Below, piece after piece: positions 11,147-22,273 of a DNA stretch of 64,000 bases (within the stretch, counting starts at the first letter, position 1; each line of letters opens with the position of its first letter). The stretch spans positions 3,259,872 to 3,323,871 of the forward strand of contig NC_088654.1 of the NCBI RefSeq assembly GCF_964019385.1, given 5' to 3'. The notes under the pieces are model-generated. The model saw only the letters and a program-made list of their open reading frames with translations. It made no database searches and had not been told where the DNA came from. The DNA comes from Sycon ciliatum. Taxonomy: Eukaryota > Porifera > Calcarea > Leucosolenida > Sycettidae. A program made the translations under genes and the position numbers.

Positions 11147-11218
11147 GGTCCCATAGCTCAGTGGTTAGAGCATTGCTCATGACAAGCAGGGTCCCAGGTT
11201 CGAGTCCTGGTGGGTCTG
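11147..11218 (+). ncRNA. tRNA-like cloverleaf (SINE head or tRNA pseudogene)
   Basis: The 72 bases fold as a class I cloverleaf: a 7-bp acceptor with one T-T mismatch, D stem GCTC/GAGC, anticodon stem TTGCT/AGCAG, and a perfect T stem CCAGG/CCTGG around TTCGAGT. The A box (TAGCTCAGTGG) and B box (GGTTCGAGTCC) are textbook RNA polymerase III signals. The anticodon loop is CATGACA, with A in place of the invariant U33 and a nominal TGA triplet. A working serine tRNA would have a long variable arm, which this lacks. Confidence 0.65.
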
Positions 11219-11452
11219 GCGTTTTTTTCTCTTTTCAGGCAGTTCACTTCCCCGACTGATCCTTTGAATATGAAGTTCTCCCAATCCTTTCAAAATTTAA
11301 TCACTTTCTTTCACCTCTGGTAGTTTCCAGAAACTGACCGTGGTTGGTCCCCTGGGGGAGGGAAAAAGACCCAAGTGCCATCAGTATGTGTGGCACGTGT
11401 TGTGAGCTGCCTTTGGAGTGAAAAACTTGTCAGCGCCTTCTAGGTTCAGCCT

Positions 11453-11524
11453 GGTCCCATAGCTCAGTGGTTAGAGCATTGCTCATGACAAGCAGGATCC
11501 CAGGTTCGAGTCCTGGTGGGTCTG
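11453..11524 (+). ncRNA. tRNA-like cloverleaf, second direct copy
   Basis: Same fold as the copy 306 bp upstream, with a g-to-a change in the variable region (aggatcc for gggtccc). The same anticodon loop oddity is present. Confidence 0.62.
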
Positions 11525-11705
11525 GTGTTTTTTTCTCTTTTCAGGCAGTTCACTTCCCCGACTGATCCTTTGAATATGAAGTTCTCCCAATCCTTTCAAA
11601 ATTATATTCTTACTAGTATTTACCTGCCTTTCATGGATAACTCCGCACCGCCAGGCAGCTCAAAGCGTCAGTCTCCAGAGCCACTGTGGAGGCTGAATTG
11701 TGGAG

Positions 11706-12243
11706 GCTGAAGGTCAATACTGTGATATTTGTCGACGGCCTCACAGGCCAGAAAATCGTGGAAAATGCGGACACCCTTATAAACCAGGGGTAAGATGACG
11801 TCGCCTCCGGGCAGATTACTGGGTCTACCTGCAAGGCAATTTTTTTTAGCCAGACCACTACCAAAACCATTGTTGAACTTCGTCTCTTTCTTGGCAAATC
11901 TTTCATTGCTGTCCGCCATTGTTTCACTTCCTCACTGCAACTGCACATCTTGGACATCCCGATTTGGATCTCCGATGCCGCAGTCATTCATGCACTCACG
12001 AAATACGGTACGGTAGAAGGCACTATTTGCCACGGCCGTACCCGCACAAAGTCGGGTGTATTTGTCGGAACAGGCGTACGCTTCATAACTGTTTGCCTGA
12101 ACAACGGCTGTATGCAGGTGCCAACATTCGTGCAGACAACCGAAGGCAATACCTTCCACGTGAAGCACGAGGAACAGGCACCAACTTGCCGCCCTTGCAA
12201 CTCAGAAAATCACCTCGCCGGCACTTGCCCTAAGAGTCAGTGA
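11706..12243 (+). pseudogene. ORF1/Gag-like protein relic with a C-terminal zinc knuckle
   Basis: The frame from 11706 reads IFVDGLTGQKIVENADTLIN, a TAA stop near 11791, and then an open frame to 12243. It ends in a CCHC knuckle, CRPCNSENHLAGTC (C-x2-C-x4-H-x4-C), followed by PKSQ and a stop. The middle (PIWISDAAVIHALTKYG, GVRFITVCLN) resembles the nucleic-acid-binding ORF1 proteins found in front of reverse transcriptase in some non-LTR retrotransposons; this is from memory of the family type, not a search. No RT follows, so the copy is truncated as well as interrupted. It sits in a presumed intron of the minus-strand lectin/sushi gene. Confidence 0.55.
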
Positions 12244-13532
12244 ATGAGGCCCACCTAGGGACAGTAGGAGCCAACTTTTAGCGAAATCGGAAATTTGGCC
12301 ATGTCGGGTGGTATTGGGTCGTTACCGCCAAGTTATAATTTGCGCTTGATTTTTCGGTGTTCCGCCTACGTCACACGGCATGCAACCAATGATTCACCCT
12401 TCGAACCAGGGAGTAGTACAATACCGGGAGATGACACGGCCCGGGCACACTGCGCTCAGGACTTCAGTCACTTTTGCATCAACAGTCGCACAAAAAATTA
12501 TTGGTGGTGCAAGGAGAAGCTTGTCGTTTGGAGTGACAAGTGATCACCGCTGCTTTTCCTTGTCAGAGTCAACAATACACTTTGTTCTGCGGCCTTGGGA
12601 GTAGTGTTGGAGTAGAAATTGCTGAGGAGACGTCGCGGAGGGGCGAGCTTTCCTGCGCAGGTATGACTTTGGCCGTATTTCAGCATGGTCGAGTGGAAAA
12701 ATTCAAAAAAGTTTATTTCAAGAAAACCCCAAAAGGAAGATGGGGGACATGTCCTCAGCGCTAGAAGAGGTGTTTTACTATCTGCCGGTGTATAGTTCTG
12801 GCCAATTGAGGACGTAGCTGGCTGTTTTGCCAGCGCTTGGAAATTGGCTATTTTCAAGAAGATCATTTGTGGCGTCAGGGGGTGATGGACCTCGTCTTCT
12901 GGGATCCTTGCGTGGCTAAGCGGTACTGCTCCAGGAACTCTTCTAAGGTGAGGCAATGTTGGCTTGATGGAGTTTTGTTCATAGCTTGTTGGGATACGCT
13001 GTGGCGTGACTCGTTTCTAGACCCATAAATAATGTGATATTTCGGCCATTTTTGAGGGGTATGCAAATGTCAAGGTTCCCTTCAGAAACTCTTTCAAGGG
13101 CTTTGCACAACCGATGCACACCCCAAAGGGAACCTACCTGCAAATTTTGAGCGAAATCGGAGAGATCCACTTGCACACATACTTTGGTATTCTCAGACAT
13201 GCTCTCTTGAGCGTTAACAGGAACTGTTGTTGATGATAAAGGCAGTGTGGAATTATGTACATTGTTACTGGTGCAAGTGACCATGCCGTGTAAGTCATGT
13301 ATGCAGGTAATCAGACCAAGCGTAAAAGGATAAAGATAGCCTGCTTATGTACTACTAGTACGTGTGCTTATTATAGATACTTTGTGTGACTACTAGTTGT
13401 ATGTGTCTGCATATTACCATACGTAATAGTACGTAATTGCTTTTACTACAATTTGTACTTTGTGGGGAGCTGCGTGACGATGAAATATGGCCACCAAGAG
13501 CGTACGCAAGCAGAATCGTACAATATTATTAC
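12244..13532. other. Presumed intron; one weak exon candidate on the minus strand
   Basis: A minus-strand frame at 13138-13284 (TTVPVNAQESMSENTKVCVQ) ends at a good donor, CAG|GTAGGT, and looks like part of an extracellular beta-sandwich domain, but the acceptor phase does not match the phase-1 pattern of the gene. A sequence at 12246-12285 (ggcccacctagggacagtag) recurs at 19584-19620, so it is a dispersed repeat. Confidence 0.3.
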
Positions 13533-13654
13533 GTAGAGGATATAACCCGAGTCAGAGGGTTATACCGGCTGAATATAAATCCCGACTGCGATAGCAGGAG
13601 GGATTTATAATTATGAGGGTACGGTATAACCCGACTAGGAGGGTCATATCCTAC
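13533..13654. mobile_element. Palindromic fold-back element, 122 bp
   Basis: The two halves are imperfect reverse complements: gtagaggatataaccc at the left and gggtcatatcctac at the right, each continuing into a gggttatacc motif. A second palindrome (ataaatcccga ... gggatttataattat) lies at the centre. Confidence 0.7.
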
Positions 13655-13977
13655 TTATGCCAGGTACCCCTACGCATTTCCAGAACAACAAACCTATTTG
13701 GAGATCTCGTACATCATGCAGTACACGAACATCTTCTGATGGTTATCAGTTGTCAATTGAAAGAATGGTCAAGCAACATCAGAAGGAGATTCCTCCGTGG
13801 ATGTTTGGCATAAGATTTCCTTTCAGTTCCATTGCATATTGTAGCATCTTCATGATCTTGTCTCGTGAGCGGTGCGGAAATCAACTGAATTGCTGGGGTG
13901 CTGGAGTTTGTCGTTGAATCAAACTACCGTTCCCAGGTAGATTACAGCTTGGACTCTTTGGGAGTAAGTGTTACTAT

Positions 13978-14286
13978 TGTTGAGTTCGAAACAGGACGAC
14001 TGACGACACATTATCCAGACATTACAACGGGAACAGGTAGGTTGGGGGAACGACATTTATTATAGACGACGTGACAAGAGACCAAGACGAACGAAACGAC
14101 TACATTGAAGAGTGAGAAAAGAGAGGAAGAGATCAAGTCTGAACGGCAAGATAAAGGGCCTGGGTAGCAATGGCAAATATGGGCGCGCAAGTAGCTACCC
14201 AGGCCAACGGAACAAAAGGAGACAAAAGGTGAGTACGCAAGTGCTTGCAGGCCAGCTAGAAAAGGTACGGGAGGAGGTACCTAACA
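13978..14286 (-). repeat. 3' LTR of the second TRIM
   Basis: 309 bp, near-identical to 14878-15723 without its insert. Orientation was set by the PBS and the polypurine tract. Confidence 0.85.
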
Positions 14287-14877
14287 TACCACCTCTCCAT
14301 GAAAAAAATCCCGCGTCCTCGCGGAGAGAAAAAAAGAGAGAAAAAGATTTTAAAAAATGACTGGAGGAGAAAAAACACACACACACACACATATTGCACG
14401 CGCGCACGGATCTCACGAAAGTGTTTACTAAAAATGCACTACAGATCATTCCTGTACTACTTATACTGTGTAATAACTATTGTAGTTTGACGAGGAACGT
14501 GAATTACTAGTATTTTGCACGGCTAATACAGCCTAGTTACACTTTTGCTAAACATCCAAAAATTAGAGCGTGGCTTACCATGATCGGACCCCTAACTTGG
14601 TAGTGTTTTACGAACAAACGCGCGCGCGCACACTCTACAAAAAAATTCAGGAAAATAAATTTGACGAAGAAGCATACAAAAAAAGAAAGAGAGAAAGGTA
14701 GCTGACCTGCATGGCTTGAACGAGACGAGGTGGACATAGACGAGACGAGGTTGGCGTAGGAGAGACGAGACTGACATGGACGAGACGAGGTTGACATAGA
14801 CGAGACGAATGGCGGTTGAGGACGGCTGGGCATGGGATGATCTCAGGGTCGTGGGTCGATCAATAATCGGGCGCCAA

Positions 14878-15723
14878 TGTTGAATTCGAAGCAGGACGAC
14901 TGACGACACATTATCCAGACATTACAACGGGAACAGGTAGGTTGGGGGAACGACATTTATTATAGACGACGAGACAAGTGACCAAGACGAACGAAACGAC
15001 TACAGTCAGTATCGCCTATAGCGTTGGTGTTTGATTCTGAGCATTTTATCACTATAAGCGATATATTACTATGACCGATACTGCATGCTATGTATGCGAG
15101 TGGGGTGTCAAACAACTCAGCGCGCCGTGCACATACGCACTACATACATGTACAATGTCATGTAGCTGGCTGTAGAGTCCTGACACACAAAATCAGGATT
15201 TCCTCATTATGGAGGCATATTTTGCCAACTTGTACAAGCAAAACTCACCAAACAACACTCACTGGACAAGTTCTTCACGAAGAAGTAATACCCTGTTCTC
15301 CTCTAATATCGCTTGATTTTACATCAATCACTATAACCAATGCAAAATAGTGTAATTAACGTCTTTTGAAATATGAATTTGATCACTATAGTATTGGCGA
15401 TATATTACTATAGACAATTATTACTATACGCGATAACTGTGTATACTTAGTTATGGCAAATGAAAATGAATTTGAGAAATTGATCACTATATCCGGTATA
15501 TTACTATAGCTGCCAACCTTATAGGCGATACGGACTGTACATTGAAGAGTGAGAAAAGAGAGGAAGAGATCAAGTCGGAACGGCAAGATAAAGGGCCTGG
15601 GTAGCTATGGCAAATATGGGCGCGCAAGTAGCTACCCAGGCCAACGGAACAAAAGGAGACAAAAGGTGAGTACGCAAGTGCATGCAGGCCAGCTAGAAAA
15701 GGTACGGGAGGAGGTACCTCACA
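14878..15723 (-). repeat. 5' LTR of the second TRIM, interrupted by a MITE
   Basis: The LTR is split after 15002, inside the motif gactaca, by the 535-bp MITE and resumes at 15540 with ttgaagagtg. Confidence 0.85.
15003..15537. mobile_element. MITE with CAGTC(A/C)GTATCGCC ends, TA target site
   Basis: Terminal repeats CAGTCAGTATCGCCTATA and its inverted partner ending in GGCGATACGGACTG are flanked by TA on both sides. The uninterrupted LTR gives the exact empty site. The interior carries repeated gcgatatattactata-type motifs and no ORF. The ends and TA duplication fit Tc1/mariner-pogo type elements. Confidence 0.85.
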
Positions 15724-16143
15724 CTATAATTATGGTACAGTGCTGATTTTAACATGCGGCATCTTGTACTCAGTTTTGGTTAATCCTTGCAAGTAGATGC
15801 ATTTGCATACACTGTTTTGTATCACTGTATCATATTTCAATCCAATCTAGCATTTTCCAATCGGGTTGAAGTACCCTCTGTATTATAAACTTAGTTACGA
15901 AGGAGACAGTCTGTTGATGATCTTCAACTCTTTGAAGTACAATGTATATTGCTGACCCATTTGGGGTACTTTGTGGTTATTCGACGTTCTTTATCCTCAG
16001 ATTCAGTCTAATAGAATACTCTGTAGACGAATTCTAGGTCATTCTTCTTTTCCATTGTGTACTGTTCCTCGTCAGTGTGCCGTTCTGTGCGGAGTGTACA
16101 CGTACATGTGGTGTCTGTTGTGAATGGTCCGTGCGCTGAAGTA

Positions 16144-16196
16144 CTGCCGCCGTACAAGTTCACTGCCTTTCAGACAGTGAACTTGTACGGCGGCAG
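16144..16196. repeat. Perfect 22-bp hairpin with a 9-nt loop
   Basis: The arm ctgccgccgtacaagttcac plus tg (16144-16165) is exactly repeated in inverse at 16175-16196; the loop is cctttcaga. Pairing stops outside the arms. Confidence 0.8.
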
Positions 16197-16209
16197 TGCC
16201 CTAACGTAA

Positions 16210-16392
16210 GGCTGTGTTTACATGAAGCGTTTCAAGCCGGGTTGAGTTCGACCCGGGTCAGATTTCAACCCGCCATGTGCACAAAATGAATGGCGCGTTG
16301 AAATCATTGGTTATAATCATGTTCGATCATGGTTATAACTTATAATCATGGTTATAATCATGTTTGATTCCCCCCAAGGGGAGGGTTGACTA
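16210..16392. mobile_element. Truncated Harbinger-like MITE fragment
   Basis: Starts GGCTGTGTTTACATGAAGCG after taa and matches the right end of the MITE at 31830-32260 for about 105 bp. It then joins a rearranged piece ending in ccccccaaggggagggttga, which is also internal to that family. The second terminus is missing. Confidence 0.7.
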
Positions 16393-17258
16393 GGGTTTGC
16401 CCTCATCAGATCGGCGATTGCAAGCTTAAGAGGTCATCGATCCAGGCGAGCACCTTTGGATCAGCAACTGGAGTGCCACTCAGCTCTAGTAAATGCTGAG
16501 TGTCGTCTGGGTTAACCCTCACCTCCTGTTATATGGCTGTATTGTTTTCGCTATTAGTTAGTTTCCTTTGTTATGATTTCTTTTTTCTTTTTCTTTTTAC
16601 CAGGCGTGGGCCATCCCCTGAATTCATAGGTGCCAAACATTTTGGTGACAGTTCCCCTTTAACACTTTACGGGTAGGTAATGTTTGTATGATTTCCATCG
16701 CATTTGAAACGATGCCAATATGTCGCGAAGAAGGCACATTTTGTATCCACAAGTTGCCTGGTACATGTACTACTTCTTGACCTTAGAAAAATTATGTTCA
16801 CGAGCCACACACATACGCTGCTTAATTGGCACCTATACACGGAAAACCTGGAAATTGTACACATGCAGATCGGCAAAGTTCCGACATGGGGATGATGCTG
16901 CCAAATGGGCCAAGCGCTGTGCCGCTGTGCAAGTCGTTGGTGACTATTGCGAATATCAGTAGTTGCGCAGCGTGAGACAAATATTGCATAGTAGGTATGC
17001 ATTTCACCTTGTCTCGTATGGCGATATATATGGCTGTATCCCGCGAGAGAATACCGTGCACAAGCATCTTGCGAAAGGTCGAATCCAGTTCAGGTATTAC
17101 CCCCTTACGGTAATACCGTTACAACATAACAATATTTGCTAAGGGTGTCAAATGACTCTGAAGTCTGCAGACAGCATGCTGTTTCGTCCTTTGTGGACCC
17201 ATCAGCACAGCACAAAGAAACTCAAATAATATCTGCATGTTATATTTAATCGACTCAC
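16393..17258. other. Presumed intron of the lectin/sushi gene
   Basis: A minus-strand open frame around 16822-17067 (SRDTAIYIAIRDKVKC, SHAAQLLIFAIVTND) faintly recalls the lectin-like exon next to it and ends at CAG|gttttc, but no complete splice frame could be drawn. It could be a decayed duplicate exon. Confidence 0.25.
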
Positions 17259-17510
17259 TCCTCTTCTCAACGCAGGCTACATTAAATTCGGCAAGCGGCG
17301 TCCCGAAAAATAGACCATTAGTCCAGAAATGTAGTTGTCCTTCGGTATTTTTTAACTGAGTGGAAAGCTTCTTCATGCAGGGTCCCTCGTTGATGGTAGG
17401 TAAACTGGTGCCTCTATCAGTGCAAAATTTCTTGGCACCATCGTAAACCAGTGTATCCCGCGTGTGCATAAAAATCACTGTGTTGGCATCACAAACACAG
17501 TGATATTCAC
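17259..17510 (-). CDS. C-type-lectin-like domain exon
   Basis: This minus-strand exon of 252 nt follows an acceptor tttcgttgcag and precedes a strong donor, A|GTGAGT. It is phase 1-1. The 84 residues begin EYHCVCDANTVIF and run through YDGAKKFCTDRGTSLPTI, LHFWTNG and FNVACVEKR. This is the order of a compact C-type lectin fold: first Cys pair, the A-x-x-x-C helix, L-x-x-I, a Trp strand, and the last Cys before the end. The usual calcium-binding EPN and WND triplets are not visible, so sugar binding by the classical mode is doubtful. Joined to the exon at 22196-22265 (also phase 1), the domain would start directly after a signal peptide, which supports one secreted or membrane protein. Confidence 0.72.
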
Positions 17511-17692
17511 CTGCAACGAAACCAAAAAATGGAAGTGTACCCATAGGTCAGTTGCCATGGAGAAAAAACCTCAAGACTTATACAAAGGGAAACATGTTTG
17601 CATACGAAGAGACGAAGGGAGTTGTAAATCTGATGAGTCCTTTTGTACAACCATTTCTCAAATCTGAACTCGGATGGTGAGCCAATAGAGTT

Positions 17693-17789
17693 ATGATGAA
17701 GAAAGGAAAAGGACTATATAAGATCGGGTTACGTTGGTGGACAGTTCGTCATAACTCGTATCACTTTGTCCTTTTCCTTTCTTCATCAT
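17693..17789. repeat. Hairpin with perfect 22-bp arms and a 53-nt loop
   Basis: atgatgaagaaaggaaaagg plus ac (17693-17714) is exactly complementary to 17768-17789. It lies in the presumed first large intron of the lectin gene. Confidence 0.78.
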
Positions 17790-18439
17790 TTCTCAAATCG
17801 GTTAATTTTAAGGTTGAAAATGAGACGAAGCACAACAATGTCAATTTACACAGCATATCGGCGGTAGAATGGTGTTGAAACGTACTCAGACTAAATGGTG
17901 GTATCAGTTGCTCCAAAGAGCACAATAATAACAAACTGGGCAATGTAAAACCCTCTAGCACCTGTGCGACAATCTTTTTAAAACAGCTTTAGAGTATTCT
18001 TACATACTGCAATGAGGCAGGCAGGGGAAACCATCAATTCTGTGCTTCATATAAATTATCAAAATGTGACGTCAAAGCTTGAGCTGGCTCGAAAAGATTC
18101 TTCTTGTCCAAGGAGTTTCTAGTGTCTTCAAGTGAGTTGGGTCAATTGATTTTAGTGCTAGGTGAGAGGTAGAGTTTAGTCTCAAAGTACCACACTAAGA
18201 ATGACTCTTAAAATATGCAATTGTGTTTAGTTCCTTCTGGCTTTTAGCTCTTTGTAGGACTAATGGTTTCAACCCATCATCATTTAAATCAGGAAATGTC
18301 TTAAACGAGCAAATATCCCCGAACATGGCCAAATTACCGATTACCGAGTTGGCTCCTTTTATACCTGAGTGGACTTTGTTTGCCCACTATGACAGTTTGG
18401 TCCAGAAACTCTAGTAATGTTGCTTGGATACTGGGATAA

Positions 18440-19010
18440 GAAGCGTAACTTGCTCAACAATAGCCCACCATGACGAGAAAGAAGAAATTTTCCACAACAA
18501 CAAATCAGCAAGGTCTGCAACAGTAGTACAAGATGGCCCAGATTGTGCTAGAACGATCTCTTGTGCTGGGCTGATAGTGCATGCGAGTTTCACATGAGTG
18601 CCACGCCCCCATCCAAAAATTCAAAATTTCTCTTAGGTTACCATGAGCACATGTATTTCTGGTGCGTGCGCAAATATAACATACTTGTATATATCGTGCA
18701 TCCTTTTAGGTACCTACTTGTAGGGCTGTGGCTGTCCCCGAAAGAGAACTTTTTCATTGTTCGATTCTTGATTTTCCAACTGCAATGCATATCTGATATC
18801 CTCAAGCGCCCGACTGCTACATCATGATTTTCCACTAGTGCGACGAGGCATCGATGCACATGTTAAACTCGAGTGCACTGGCTGCCTCGTACAAGAGAAA
18901 TTTTGGGCCATCTTGCGCTACTGGTGCAGCCCTTGCTGTATATTTGTTTGCAGTTGAGCAGTTCTTCTTTCTCGTCATGTTGGGCTGTTGTTCAGCAAAC
19001 GACGGCTTCA
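18440..19010. repeat. Diverged inverted repeat, arms about 150 bp
   Basis: 18445-18600 and the complement of 18850-19000 share gaacaa.agccca.catgacg, gagaaagaagaa, gcaagggctgc-type and caagatggccca blocks in the same order, at roughly three-quarters identity by eye. The spacer is about 250 bp. No ORF is shared in a way that suggests coding. Confidence 0.65.
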
Positions 19011-21417
19011 TTTGAGTTTCTGTAAGGGCAGAGATCATTCCCATCATGTCTTAGTGCTGGTAGCGTAGCGAAAAGGTATATGGAGGCGCTTCGTGTGTGC
19101 TTTCCGGCCCCGAAGTTGGATTCGGCTAGTACATGGACGTTGGAGAGTTCGAAATTTGAATATTTCTCCCAAGTGATATTTAGTGGATAACTTTATTCAA
19201 GACCACTTGTTGGCGCTTGGGGACATGTTGCAGCAGCCTATGATGGTGGTCTACCCCAATTTCAGGACGTAACCCGCTGCTACTGGCCCTTGTAAATGGG
19301 CTTCGTAATGGCCGCCAGTAGACAGGCTGAATTGATAGATTTCTTCAAGGGACCCAGCAAGACGCCAATCGAAATATGGATGACTAAACATTACTAGGTG
19401 AAGTGGATCGGTATGAGAACATAATTGGTTTGGCTGTACTGCGTTGTTGTGAGCAGGAGTAAACCCTCATTCTTATAAATTGTTTGAAGGTGTTTCAGTT
19501 AGTATTTTTATCGACTTTTTTGATTTGGGTCAATATCTAAAGAACGGAGGGTTTCTGGACCAAACATCATATTGGGTGAATGAAGTCCACCTAGGGATAG
19601 AAGAAGCCAACTTTGAGCGAAAACCAGGATTCTAAGCGTCAAAAGTATGAAGAGAGAGTTGTCAATGTAAAGCGTGGTTCCTTCACCCTCTAGGGTGTGG
19701 TACTCACGGTTGTTGTAGTCCGCTGTGCCCTGTTCTTTATCTAAACGTCCTTCCTCCGTGTTCTATCTAAATGTCGCTTTCAATTTGAGTCTTCTGGTAG
19801 CGAATACTCCGTTGCCATGAGTCTGCTGTGTGCCCATCTCTCTATCCACAAAGCGTTCGGCGGAGAAATCCCGACGAGAACGAGCACCACGGATACTTTT
19901 GTCGTGGTGCCGGAGTCTTGCCTTGTTACTTGATTTCGAAAACAATTATCTGGAAGTTGTTATCAGTTTTCAGTACTTCCTCCGTTAAAAAAAAATTGCG
20001 ATGGATTTTCGAGGGACTGGTTTGGGCACAAACCGATGTGAAATGAGTCGCGATCACTTTCTGGGCCTTCCCTGGGATGCCAAGGAAGAGATACGATGCA
20101 AGGAAAGCGATGTTTCACAGCAAACCGATAGCGGAATCGATGGTTGTGCTGTGGAAACATAGATGGTGACAGTCATGGTGAACAAAACTGAAATACCACT
20201 TCTCCGAGGACATAATACGCTGCTTGGCCTCTCTAGAGCTGAGTTTTAGATTGATAGAGACCGATGCAACGAGCAGCAAGCCCACACAAGGAAAGAGTTA
20301 ACGTAAAGGTACTCCGATAGCACTACACAATAAGTTCTTGTTCAACTTGCGCAAAGCCCAGATTCGAATGCCGATGACCATGCATTCTTCTGAAGTCTGT
20401 AGTCCAACACGAGTCTCGTGGCGAAACAAAGTCAACGATTAAAGCTAGCAACTGCAGTTCAGTGCTGGCAGAAGCATTAATCAGAGAAAATGGAATCAGT
20501 TTGGCTGTGCATCTGCTCCTGGTTTTGCAAAATTCTGGAGATTGGAGGTGAAACTACGGAGTCATAAAATATTTGTTACGACTCCCTGGTGGAAACGAGT
20601 AATTGCCTCCGTGGCGGATCACGAAAGCCAGCTTGAACGACGACGGCATCACCAAAGTACAGCCGAGTGTGATCAAAGAAGCCGAGGTAAGGCTGAACAT
20701 CGACTCAAGAGAGATGACGACTCGCGTGCAGCAGATTACGACATCGACGCAGGTTAACAAATGAGTCGAGGAGAAGCAATCAAAACGGAACTCTCTGATT
20801 ATTCCGCCAACAGTTTCTCTTGTAAAGTTCCGAAGGAAATTCTTATTCTCGTTGCGACACTTTGACACAAGCTCACTCTTTTTGTTGAGAGAGAGGTGCT
20901 TGTGTGCTTGCGTGATTGCCAATTTTTTCCGCCAGGCACGGGTTTCACCTTTTGCTTTTGTTGCTGTAGGCCGCTGCTCTGCGGTGTACCGCCCATTGAA
21001 TGCTGCAAGCCTTACCTTCATCCTTCTTGGCCCAGACGTACTGCGATAGGCGGGTGTGCTTCTCGTGTTGTCTGTGGCGGAATTAGGATTGGTGGTTATA
21101 GTAGCGTTGTTTGGGGTTAATTTTGTAAATTTATTTTTGCCCGTTAAAGATGCTTGAAAAAAGTCATGCTTTATCGTTGTGCAATACACAATGACCGCTG
21201 GAAGTCAGTTTTCTCCACTTGAATTCTAAACATGAGTATTATTTTTACCAGATTGTTCGGACTCACATGGAAATTTGTGACCTACATGTATATGAAGGTC
21301 GTTTAGTACTTGAATGATTCATTTCGCACTTCATTGTCAACATAATGTGATCAAGCCATCAGAAATCTGACAGGAACTAGACTACAATGTGCCTCAAAGT
21401 TGACTCGAGGTACGTAG
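19011..21417. other. Presumed intron; no clear gene
   Basis: A 211-codon minus-strand frame (20554-21189) has no recognisable domain and is probably chance. On the plus strand, 20598-20688 ends in a good donor, GAG|GTAAGG, in a plausible frame (PPWRITKASLNDDGITK), but no acceptor was found. Confidence 0.3.
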
Positions 21418-22002
21418 TAGAGGCGACGGTTCGATACCGGAACGGCTTGACAGTCAAATTTGTATAGACCCAAACCGATCATCAGCGTTGATTGTTCACT
21501 CGAAATCATGTTTGTGGAAGGAAAGTGGCATGTTGAAGTTTGCTCTGAGGCCAGTATCAATCGAACTGAGCCACTCCTTCGTGTTGACCCATTCCCTCCA
21601 AGTTGCCCAATTTTTTGCTTCAAATCAGAGGTGGTTCCAAACCGGACAGGTTTTAGAGTGCATGTCACTCTGGGTCTGAAATTAGGTAATTGCTATCGCT
21701 CCAAAACGGCCAGTACAGAGAAGCAATAAGCCTGCTTCCATTAGTTTTGATTGGTATGCGGTGCTTTATTAGCGACAAGAAATTGATTTTTCGAAAGTCG
21801 CAGTGCGAAGCAACACGTCAAAAACTCACCTGCTTGGTATGGCACTTCTGGTCATCGCATAGCCATGAAAATTTGGCTCGGAGTATAACACACCGTAGTC
21901 TCACTGTGACATATGTTTTCTAATAAATTTACCAAGAGAGAAAGTGAATAGTGAGTCCGTACCGGTTTGCAACCTATATCCTATTTGAAACCGTCGCCTC
22001 TA
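21418..22002. mobile_element. MITE with TAGAGGCGACGGTT ends
   Basis: Left end TAGAGGCGACGGTTCG and right end GAAACCGTCGCCTCTA are inverted repeats, continuing as a looser ccgg/ccgg match. The 585-bp interior lacks transposase motifs. Confidence 0.72.
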
Positions 22003-22195
22003 CGCTACAAAGTTTTTAGCTAATATGGGACACAGTGGGAGCCATGGCAACAGGTTGATCATGTTAATTCTCCCCGCAACCGAAATTACAGAAACGTAAT
22101 GTATTGGAATAATTATTACAATATTTGTCACTGCAAGTTACGAGACAACGGATAGAAAATGACAATGAATATCTGTTAGGTTTTCAAAGTCTTAC

Positions 22196-22272
22196 CTTCA
22201 GCACCATTTATTGTGTGCAGCATTGAAGCCAACACACATAGAGTAAGCAATAAAATAGATCCCATCTTCAAC
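22196..22272 (-). CDS. Signal-peptide exon of the lectin/sushi gene
   Basis: The minus-strand exon follows an acceptor tgttaaacag at 22273, with seven untranslated bases and then ATG at 22265-22263. It encodes 23 residues, MGSILLLTLCVLASMLHTIN then GAE, and ends at the donor GAAG|GTAAGA in phase 1. This is a textbook secretory leader: a short polar start, a Leu-rich core, and a small-residue cleavage region near NGA. Splicing in phase 1 onto the exon at 17510 would place the lectin-like domain directly after the cleavage site. The upstream exon at about 25537-25626 could supply the 5' UTR. Confidence 0.7.
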
Positions 22273-22273
22273 C

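Larger units (their letters stand above)
10590..11605 (+). repeat. 306-bp tRNA-like repeat: one inverted copy then direct copies
   Basis: The unit is a tRNA-like head followed by a body (cttttcaggcagttcacttc ... ttctaggttcagcct). An inverted copy (about 10595-10918) abuts two direct bodies (about 10919-11146 and 11223-11452) and a third partial body ending near 11605. The start codes of the direct copies are 306 bp apart. The inverted and direct bodies make a potential hairpin of more than 250 bp. Either a SINE amplified locally head-to-tail or a repeat of tRNA-like genes could explain it. Confidence 0.85.
13978..15723 (-). mobile_element. Second TRIM-like LTR retrotransposon, with a MITE in one LTR
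   Basis: Read on the minus strand, the 5' LTR is 14878-15723 and the 3' LTR is 13978-14286. Both start TGTGAGG/TGTTAGG and end TTCAACA. Just inside the 5' LTR is TTGGCGCCCGATT, a classic tRNA-type primer-binding site, and gagaggtggta abuts the 3' LTR as the polypurine tract. The target duplication is ctat (13974-13977 and 15724-15727). The interior is only about 590 bp, with no pol and no convincing gag; it contains 18-base tandem repeats (cctcgtctcgtctatgtc). Removing the MITE at 15003-15537 restores an LTR of 309 bp, equal to the other. Confidence 0.88.

Noticed and set aside
11147-11524. Functional serine tRNA genes (TGA)
   Set aside because: The loop lacks U33, the acceptor has a mismatch, and the long variable arm of serine tRNAs is absent; tRNA-like is the safer call.
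20554-21189. 211-codon open frame on the minus strand
   Set aside because: No domain, no splice support, and composition close to random; probably chance.
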